Source: Blastomussa wellsi
Taxonomy: Eukaryota; Cnidaria; Anthozoa; Scleractinia; Plerogyridae
Assembly (NCBI GenBank): GCA_947652115.1
Contig: OX393563.1
Coordinates: 8,963,942 to 9,027,941, forward strand
DNA: 64,000 bases
Reading direction: 5' to 3'
Part shown: in pieces, positions 49,601-60,800 of the stretch
Position numbering within the stretch: the stretch's first letter is position 1
Layout of the letters: every line of letters begins with the position of its first letter
Made by a program: the position numbers and the translations under genes
The notes under the pieces: model-generated
What the model was told of the DNA's origin: nothing
The model's input: only the letters and a program-made list of their open reading frames with translations
Databases searched by the model: none

Positions 49601-52600
49601 TTATCCAAACGAACGAAAACAAATAAGTAAACAAGATTAATATTTTTCTTCATTTGGTAGGTGACTCCAGAACTTGAGACACTCTTGTTTAACTTGCTGA
49701 TCCTCGGCGAGCTGACAGATGATTGTGGGCGCGTTTGGAGACGAAATCCTTACGATCTGTACATTCTTGAAATAACAGATCCTGCTCCCAAGGTAAGTTT
49801 AACAGTGTATTTCATTTAATCCTAAAGTCAGTTTCAGCTGTTACTCTGTATGTGATCTAGATGGCGAGAAATGATGAGAAAAAATGTGAAATTGTTTAGG
49901 TTCTCGAAAAATCTTTAATCTCATTAGGGGGATAAGAAGACAAAAACAATGTGCAAATTTCATGAACTTCTCCCGTCAATCAGCTGCTTTCTTCCCAAAG
50001 AGAGTTTCTTTTCCTTGCAAAGGAAAGGTTCAGGTAAGATAAGATTTCTGTATCACTTGAATAAAATGCTTTTATGCTCTCTGATTCTAAAAGCTGGATA
50101 TTTCAGCGGTAGTGCGCAGTATTGGCGGAGCTCTGTTTGCTGGGACTTGATTGTTGTTGGTTAGGAGCCGCCTGTTCTCCCGAAGTGAGCTTGCGGCAAA
50201 AGAGGCCTTTTTACGCCAGGAAGCTGAATTAATAGCTATGTGTTCTGCCTCTACTTAATATTTTATAGTTAAAACAAGGAGTCCAATCGATGCATCAGTT
50301 CATTTCTGTAGTTTCATTGAGTTGTTTGGATCTGTTTTTGTTTTTAGGGAATAGATAACGTATGTTATTTTGTCCGTTGCAGTCTAAATAATATATTAAC
50401 AAATAGAGCTAGTAATTATAAGGGACAAACAAGAAGAACATGGGCTTTTCATTCCAGATATAGTCCTCAGTATATTATTGCAGCCAAGACTAATAGCACC
50501 AGCGATTGACCAATTAGACCCAGTTCCATATATAATGTTCATTCGCAGCGTCCCTACGAACCGTAAAGGCGAATTACCCCAAAACAGAGATTTTATTCTT
50601 CTGTTTTTCATCCTTTTTAGTGCAACGAGCCAGTAGTCGTTTGTTCGATGAAGAAGAACTACAAAGCGAGGCAGTTCAGCGTGTTTTTCAATATCTTCAA
50701 CTGTTTAATGAGGATCCTCGGCTAATACAGGAGTTTACTTTTGATGCTACGATTAAAAGAGATGAGCAAGCAGAGTGTCTTCAAACCTTGATCAGGTTTG
50801 TAAGCTATTCACTGCAACATGGAGATGGCTTGTTACAATGAGGACCAAAAGGTGTAAGCATTCAAAGCTAACCACCTACCTGCTACGATTCTGCTAATTA
50901 AGTGGGTCTTTAAAGTTCAGAGACGATGGCAAAAGTGTGTAGGAACAACTAATTTGCTCATGATTTACGTTTCAATGCCATCATTTTCGAGTCAATTAAT
51001 TCAGGTTGATAATTTATGGTATTTTCGGAAACTTGACTTTAAAGATAACCTTTCCTGTTTGTGTTATGTTTTCACATGTTACATCTTTTTTATTTCATTT
51101 TTTTTCAGCAACTGCGGTGTCCGTAATCCTTCCTGGTCAGAACTTCGTTATTTTGTTAACTTTTTGAACTATCAACTTCGTGATTGCGAGAATAGTGCCT
51201 ATTGCAATCCAGTGTTTACAGAGGACACCTTGGAAGGATTTCGAAGTTTTGTAGTAGCTTTCATGATAATCATGTCCAAGGTAAGTAGAAAAGACAGTTT
51301 TGTATAATATGTAACTGAATATGTTGCGTATGCAAACGCTTCAATATGATTGGCTGAGCTATCGTACACTATCAGGCGTAAGTGCCAGTGCATGACGTTT
51401 CTCGTCTCTCCAAAGTTTCGGAGAATATTTGAAAAGGGTAATGGCTAATTCAATTCCCGAAAGGAATAAAATAACGACAGTCCGCTACCCGACTGTAAAA
51501 ACTTATTGAGATAACTGACTAGTGTGTGTACATAGCTGCAAGTTTCCAATGATACTCTAGGCCGCGCGATTTCGTGCGCAGCCTTACGCCACATACAAAG
51601 TATAGATAAATAATTGTTTTCGTTATTGAATGAAACTTATTTAGAATTCTACTAAATTAATTAGATAATTATAATTAGCTATTGACTATTGATATGTGGT
51701 AAATAAACATTGACCTTGACCTTGACTTCCAATAGAGATAGAAAACATGAAAATTGTAGTCATTTCGGCTTGCATGTGATTCAAGAGCATTTTGAATGCT
51801 TTTCTAACTAGAATTCAATTCAATAAATTGTATTGACACTGATCCACTCTTTGTCAGGATTTCTCCATGCGCTCGTTAGAAGAAAAAGATTCCATGTTGA
51901 ACGAGCAACCAGCCGATGAAGAACGAGACATCGCTCCTTTCCAACTGCGCAGGCGTTGGGAGAAAAGGTGATATCTTACTTGCATTGTAAATATAGCATT
52001 ATGAGAGGGTCTGCATTGGGGTGCTGGATTCTCAGCTATCAGTAAACCCCATGCACACCCGCTGTATGTTTTATATCGGCTATTTCTCCTTCTTTAATAT
52101 GTCAACGAACGTGTTATTATATATTGTTTTTTCTTTGATTATTCAGCCCACATCCTTACATCTTTTTTCACCCGGATCATGTGACCATGACCTTTTTGGG
52201 ATTTCGAGTTGATCAAGATGGAAATCTCCTGGATCCTGGAACTGAAGAAATCATTCAAGAAAGGCTCATGTCACGGCATCTTCGCACAGGACTTCATGTG
52301 CAGATGGTTGATCTTAACAATAACTTTGAGTCCTATTCCAAGTACGTGTCTGAAAGTGATCATCGAAAAACAAATTAAAATAAAATATAATTTCAATGAC
52401 CACTCTCACTAGGGCCAGATGTAACATAAACAAATCATAGATTGGAACCCCAGTTGGCAGGTCAGGCAAACCAGTTTGCTATTTTACAAGTGCAATCGAG
52501 GAGTTGACCCTGAGATTACCGAGTTCTCAATCGGTCCAGATACTTAATTATGTTCATTTTTTAAAAGCGTGGCTTTCTCAAAAAAGAAAAGCTTAACTCG

Positions 52601-54771
52601 TCTGACTAAATCCAGAACTAAACAAAGCCGTTAGTTCCCTTTTTGATTACATAAACGAGAAACGAACACAAAAAACATATCAGAAACTTAAGCAATGGGC
52701 CTTAATCACACCCGAGGGATTGAAAACGTTAGTTTTGCCACGCGAATAAGGCCCATGGGTACGTGCTTCTGCTGCAATTTGCGAAATTTGGCTGCATGCA
52801 CTTATAAGTGTGAAACGATTTTCACCAACTCCAGGTTTTTACTCAGATACTAGCTTTTCGCTTTGATTGGCAGACGTGGGAGCAACTTGCAATCTGATTG
52901 GTTACGTTTCAATTTCAGAGCTCAAAAGATTGGATTGTTATGTTCTGTCATGGGCATCGGATGTGGCTACGATCCCGATGAATCTTACGTGCTAACAGGT
53001 GATAACGTCAAGAAGATTCTTGCCATCCACATGAGATTCAGATGTAACATCCCAGTCGTGATCATGGGGGAAACAGGTTGCGGGAAGACTCGGCTCATTC
53101 GTTACTTATGCGGCCTGCAGACAGAAGGAGAAGTGAATGATGTGAAAAACATGCTGTTAATGAAGGTACGATCAGGGTAATATTTACTTAACTGTCAAGG
53201 TACTAAAGTGGTGACTTAAGGAAACTTCGGCGATTTACAAGTAGTCAGTAGTGAAAAGCTTTTACACTATTGGGATAGCTTTTCCATTGTGCCATTTGAC
53301 AGTCAGTTTCCGTTTGAAACGTACGTTGACTTGCATACGAAACGTCAAGTTCATAAAATGCATGTTCTAAAAATGTTTATCACTGCTGTTTGTTTTATAT
53401 TTTTAATTAAGGAAATTAAACTTACTGAATCCTGAATACTGCAGTAAAGGCTTAGCGCGCTTTTCAATTGACTGTCGAAAGTAATTAGCGAATTACTTTG
53501 GTTTTCCGCTCAGTGGTAGGTTTAAAAATATCGCGCCACTTTTTCAACCAATCAGGTGTAAAACCAAAACCAATCGTGACTCGCGCGGGCATTGTTTCCC
53601 GCGCTTTTTGTCGGCTACGTGTAATTACTTCGAGTTTTCATTGGTTCACTGGATTGTGTGCGTTCTTTGTGATTGGACAAAGAAATTACTTTTGTTTTGG
53701 TTTTACGACATTCAATTGCCTTCAACTCGCTCTAAGGCCTAAACAAATTAGCACATGGAAACCAAAAACATAAGGTTAATCACTTGAGATGTTAGGGAGC
53801 TTAAGCAAACCACGACGGCAACGTCAACGAGAACGTCGCTAAACAAAAGATTTAATTAGGAGTACAATAGCTCTGCACGTGCGTTCTAATTCTTTGTACA
53901 TTTCTTTGCCGTCCTCTGCAAAACAACAACGTGAAATGACCAATTTCTGAGTACTTTGGAGAACCTGAACCTCGAGGGCTAAATTTTCGTTTTTCTTTTT
54001 AAAAATAAACGCCGTCCATATATTTTCTACAAGAACTACGTTTGAAAGCGATAGATGCACCAAATGCATCAAGGCAATTGCGAGATTCGTGCGTAAATAT
54101 AAATTCATTTTTTAGCAGGCGTCGTCCTAGCCGTCGCCGTAGTCATTGCTTAAGCTCCCTGTTTTCTAAAGATTACTGACGTCAGAACACAGGAATATCT
54201 TAAAATTTATGTTTTTATAATGGTCTTGTCACTGGTTTAGTGTTTTGATTTATTTTAAGATTCATGGTGGCACAACTTACAAAGACATAGAAAGAAACGT
54301 CCTTCATGCGGAAGCGATGGCCGTTAAAAACGAGCAGCTCAGCAAGAATGTTGACACGGTCTTATTTTTTGACGAGGCTAACACCACCGATGCTTTGGGA
54401 ATGATCAAAGAAATTATGGTGGACCGAAGATGTAACGGTCGTCCTTTAAGTGACCGTTTAAAATTCATTGTTGCTTGCAACCCATATCGAAGGCAAGTAC
54501 AGTTTTAATTATGTGGAAGAGAAATGTTTAAGAAATAAAGACCGACGTTTTCATAATTTTAAAATCAAATTTTACGGTGATGATTATTCTCTTTGTGTTC
54601 CTGTCGTTGCATTTTGCCTGGCATCTGAGTGTCACAGTTGTTGGAGAGCTTTTTAACACCAACCGCCATATTAACTGATAAAGATTAAATGATCAGTAAT
54701 AACACTAGCGTGGAACTCATGACCTCCCAGATTACCGGTCGGGCGCTCCAACCAACTGAACTGGCTATAAC

Positions 54772-54804
<33 letters not shown>

Positions 54805-57800
54805 CGTTTTCTTAAAAACGCCCAAAAAATATTGTACAAACATTGCGAAGAATGCATTCTTTTACGCGTACACGTACCAAATTTGTAGGTCAATGGTATA
54901 TGAGCTCATATACCATTCCCTCTAAACCAATCAAAACTCAGCAAATGCAATATACCATTGGTAGTTTTAAGTAATATGTATTATATATATTTACCAATTT
55001 CATTTGAACAACACTAGTTCTAAATCGAGAAAACGTTTTTGCAGACATACCGAAGAAATGATACAAAAGTTAGAGTCTGCAGGATTGGGTTATCACGTAA
55101 GAGCTGACGATACAGAAGAACGCCTGGGTAAGATTATAGCGTATAGCACATTTTATATGGAAGAGTGCAAAGAGAATGTAATTGCCGGATACCATTTTTA
55201 TTATTAGGTCGAATTCCATTACGCCACCTTGTCTATCGTGTCCATGCTCTTCCGGAAAGCATGCGCTGTCTTGTGTGGGATTTTGGACAGTTAAATCCCG
55301 AAGTTGAAGAACTCTACACACGTCAGATTGTGGGGAGATATGTAAGTAGACTGTAGGGAGTTGGTGTACATGGGAAAAAAATGAACTGTTCATTTTGTCA
55401 CCAGCATGGTCGATAGCCTCTCACGCAGCCGTTGTAAATGTGATCACCTAGAAACGGCTGCGTGGAACCAAAGAAAAAATTTTCACCCCATGACCTCCCA
55501 GATATCGGTTGTGCGCTCCAACCAACAAAGCTGCGAGAACTCTAGCTTGGAGAGCTAAGGCCATTTACTGGAATAGTGTGACACTCGTCCTGCATACTGC
55601 TAGGTTCAGCAATTTTGAAAGGGTCATGATTGTGATAAATATCATAGATGGTAAATTTCAGATGATAAAGATGAAATATTAATTTTGTCACGAGCGTGAG
55701 ACAAAGAAAAATACTGAGTCCCCGGCAAGATTAGAACCCATGACCTCACCAGATACTGGTTGTGCACGTTACCCCTGAGCTCAAACGTGGGGATACCTCT
55801 TGGTGAGCTGAGCCATTTCTTAGGTTGTCCATCGAATCTCCACCTTAAACAACATCACTTCGTTCTCACTATAAGCTTAACACTAAATCATTGCAACTTA
55901 GATTTTACACAAAGCACACTTCCCTGTTATAGGTCCGATTTAGCTACCAACATCAGAAGTTCAACTAGAAATGTTTCATATATACTGTAGTTGTAAAACT
56001 CCGACACTGCACATTCATTTTTGGTTGCAGGTGCAACAAGGTCGTCTTCCAGGAGACGACGGCCTAATCATTGCCATAGCAACGGTTTTAGCAACTTCAC
56101 AACAATTTATGAGAAACAAAAAGGTACCATTTGATGTTTAAAGCAGATTGTGTTATCCTCTCGTTCAAATCCGTTTATTAGTTAGGTTAACCTTAAAGTG
56201 CATATGAAGCGAATTTTTTTCTTTGCCGTTTTCAGTTCCCCTACATGTATACAAAACTACTGTAAGTGGAAAAATTACACTCAATAAAGATTTGAGCGTA
56301 AAAGTGTCCGGAGCCTGGACGGAGTTTCTATTGTGAAATCCTTAATGTGACGTCACTTTGGTTGCAAAGAGCCGTTTTGGGTAAGAGCTGAGTAGGAACC
56401 TTCTCACGCGAAAACGTTCCGAATAACTAGCCGTCTCGAAACGAATAGCCGTTTGTTAACCGTTCGAGCGCATTGGGATAAGGTTCTAACTCCTCATCGC
56501 CTAATTTTCTCACTGTCCGCCTCATCTCTTGATCTGAGATGCAACCAACGTGACGTCACGATCTGGTATTTTGACCGCGCAAATTGGTGGACATTTTTGG
56601 GGCAAAATGCGGTAACTTTCAAGGCATATAAAATCGTCAATTTGTTCTCTTTCCTTCTCAAACTTTCAGATTCTTCCTTCAACATGTTAAACTTTAGAAA
56701 TATAAATTAAAAATATTTCGCTTCATATGCACTTTAACCTATTTATATATCATTGCGTCTTTTCATCAACAATGAAACGACATTCTGATATCATTCCCTT
56801 CACAAGGGATGATCATAACTAGAATAACCACCTTTTCACCTATTACTCGTACATGTATCACCATGTTTTGAACGAAAATTTTTTTCGGCTTGTTTCTTTG
56901 CTTGTATGCTCTTAATGACTCGTTTGAAACTTTTATTGTAGGATGAATGCAGCTTTGTAAGCCTACGAGATGTGAAACGAGCCATGGAGGTCATGTTGTG
57001 GTTTTATGAAAACTTCAAGAATTTCGCTCCTTTGATTCAAGATGAAGAAAGAAAAAGTGAAGTCGGAGAAGATGCCGATTACAAAAGTGAAAATGAGGAT
57101 GAATCTGAAGATGAACGACCTATTCACGTAGAAGAGAAAACTTCCTTCATGGACCAACGGCCCTCTGTCACAAAACAGCCACCCGTCTTTATGGAGCGAC
57201 GACTCCCTTTCATAGAAGAACGACCCGATTTAATAGAACGACCCAAGATTCCAGAAAGGGAAAAACATCCTTTTGCTGCATCTTTTGAAGAAATAAGCGA
57301 GCAACCAGACCTTTCTGAGTTTCTGCCAGCTGAGGAACTATTGAATGTTGCTTCTGATCAGGTAGGGAATCTACCAATCTGTGAATCCTTAAGCTGGAGC
57401 AATTAAGCCCCGATGAAACGGTCATGATAGTTGATGATAGTTATTTTTTACCGAACTGTCATCAACTATCATGCGCGTGTTCAAACGGGAAAAACTATCA
57501 TCGACTGTCATGAAGATTTTAAACACGCTCAAAGTGAATTATAGTTGATGATAGCCGATGATAGTGCATGATAGTTCGTGTTCAAACTGGCGTGATAGCT
57601 GGAACTATCATGACCGTTTGATCGGGGCAATTAGTAATCATTGTGGTAGACTTTGCAAACAGCTTTTCGCTAAAATGTGTTGCCGTGTAACACTCCAAAG
57701 GTTGCAAAATAATATGAGTCTAGTATTTTCGTTCCTGTCACTATTTCATTATTTTAGGTAATATATCATATAAGCAAAGAGCTTGGTACTGAATAATAAA

Positions 57801-60800
57801 AAATAAAAGTTAAATGGATTCTTATGTAGTAGTAATAGCAGTAATAGCCACAAATAGTAGTAATAGCCACAGGTCTGTCTACAATATTACCACGTAATTT
57901 TAGACTGATATAATGCATTTTTTAGGATTTTGCGCCATGGGCCTTAATCACACGCCGGCCATGTTGAGTCCCGAGGGATTGAAAACTTTTGTTTTGCCAC
58001 GCGGGAACTCGTTTCCAAAACTTTGAACTCGAGGCTCGGGGTACAAAATCTATTGTCTATGGCCAGTATGGCCGCCGTGTGACTAAGGCCCATTGGGTTA
58101 ACAGTAACAATAGAAATCCTTGGTCCGAAAATTTTTTATCGACTCTTGTGAAAAATGTTTTAGGGAACTCTCAGCGACGAAATTGACCGAATCACGTGGT
58201 CATTGATTCTCGCTCTTGGAGTCTGTTATCAGGCAAGATTAAAGGACAGGGATGAATACCGCGAGACAGTGGCAAGATCATTCCAGCAACCATGCAGGCT
58301 ACCTGGCGGAGCTGAGAGGATTGAAAGAGAGATCGCTCGGTGAGCCTTTAGGCGAATCTTTGTTTACAATTTATGCCTTATTATAAGAATAAGCGCGTCA
58401 CAATCTACAAAATTATCAATTCTGAATAATGAAAGAGTATGGTACGGTTATGCCTTTTTTTTCTGTGACGTAGCTATGGAAACTCACAATTATTTTTATG
58501 GGCTCATTAGCGCCTTTGCAGTTTTTGAAAACTAATATGTCTTTCAATATTACACGCAAAGAGCTGAATATTTCACCATTTGTAAAGTTTCCTTAAATAT
58601 ATATTGTGTTCATTCGTATATAACATGATTCCTTCTCAACGCAACGTCACATGATAAATGTGTTTCGTTAATCTAGCATACTTGTGCTATATAGTTTTAG
58701 CGTTTATATGTCACAATTATATTTTATTTTGATACCTAGTGCACAACTTTAAGAAAATATTATACATTTTTTTTAAAGTTGCCAACAAGCTTTGATGTCG
58801 CAGCTGGAACTTGGACCAAACATCGCTTGCAATGCGGCCCTCAGTGAGAACGTGTTCATGATGGTGGTGTGTATTGAGCTCAGGATCCCTTTGTTTGTGG
58901 TTGGTAAACCAGGCAGCTCCAAATCCCTGGCCAAGACTGTTGTGGCTGACAACATGCAGGGAGATAACTCAAAATCCGAGCTATTCAAAAAGTTTAAGCA
59001 GGTAAGACTTGCAATGCAATGCAGTGCAAACGAAGAGTGGTTCTTTCGGCGCTTCAGGGAATATTGCTTAGGTTCCAAACGTGTAGACCCGTGCTTGGAT
59101 ACTCTGATCACTCTTTAATTTATTTTTTCGGCTGATTGTTTTTGCAGTTGTATGGACTATATTTTCAGGTCCTTCAGTAGATGTGGAATCTCCAAAATAA
59201 GTCTACAGGTCACATTTACACAAATCAATCAATGAAAGTGCTCCCTGTAACTGTGTACACCACGGATTAAAATTCAAGAGAATGTAGGGCTTATTGCAGG
59301 GAAAACGTAACATACCATAATTTTGGCACCTCGCATGCATGCGGTCCTAACGAATCGTCATTGAACTGTAAAGTTCAGTTAGCGTTGTATGCTGGCCTGT
59401 GACGTACACATCCTGAAGCTGAATCATGATCAACCGCTTTAAAAATTACTTTTATTAACAGATTCAGCTGGTTTCGTATCAGTGTAGCCCTCAATCTACC
59501 CCTGAGGGAATATTGGCAACATTTAAACAATGCAGTGAGCTCCAAGCAAGTAAAAACACAGAAAAAACGTCAGACAGGTTTGCCTCTGTAGTGGTGCTTG
59601 ATGAGGTAGGACTGGCAGAGGACTCACCTAAAATGCCATTGAAAACTTTACATCCCCTTTTGGAAGATGGAGATCAAAATGACGATGACATCATTCAAAC
59701 CGAAGACAGTTTTACTCGGGTTGCTTTCATTGGTCTATCGAACTGGGCATTAGATCCTGCCAAGATGAACCGTGGAATAATGCTTTGTCGTAATGAACCC
59801 GATGACGATGAACTGGAAGCAACTGCAAGGTACTTTTATCAATGAACTTTAAATGAGAGAATCAATATCGCCAAGGGTAATAAAATCATCTGTCCGTCTC
59901 CCAAAAGAAGAATGATAGATAAGATCAGTTTAAAATACACTGACGGCTTCCGGATCCCGTAAACTGCCGCTTATAAGCCCCCCCCCCCCCCTGCTATAGA
60001 CCCATCTACCTGTAAACCCCTGCTGTAAACCAAAAAATACATCCGATTATAAGCCCCCCCACCCATATAACCCCCCCCCCCCCCCCATAGTTTTTCTTGC
60101 TTTAAGTGATATTAACCACTTTCTAGGAACTCTTTATACCGAAAATTTGAAATATTATTGCTGAACAACAAGTTTTTTACTCCTTCAAAATACCATTAAC
60201 CCTGTCAGTTTATAATAACAAGTAGGAAGCCCTTTTGCTGTGAGTTAGACATTATAATCTTAATAATAGGAGAGCAGCAGAACTCACGTTTTGTTGCGTT
60301 CCAGTTTCAGTGTTTGTGTTTTTTTTTCGTTGAGTTATTGCTGTTCAAACGTATTGCGGATCAGCACTGCTATAGCTCGTTTCGAAGCGGTTTTTCTATT
60401 CCGGTTAAGACCCTTGGATATAAGCCACTCAGTTTGTAAGCCATGCCAAAGCCCCTTACGAAGTTGTATAAGCCCAGGGGCCGGTTTTTCGAAAGCCCCG
60501 GAAACTTTTCGGACCCGTAAAGCAATTTTTAGTTATCTGTATCTAAAATACAGAGGATACCACTGTTCATATCAAAAACAGTTCTATATACTCAGACGTT
60601 TTTAGATTTTGCTATGGCTTTCCGGGTGCGAAACCTTTTCGGGACCTTCGAGAAACGGGCCCCAGGGCTTATAAGCGGCAGTTTACGGTACTTTGAAAAA
60701 GGCAAAGATAGTCTAAAAACTATTTGGCGTGGGTGTAAAATAAAAATCTTTGTGTCCCATGAGATTCCCACAAGGCCCTGTAGTCAATCTTAAATTAGCT

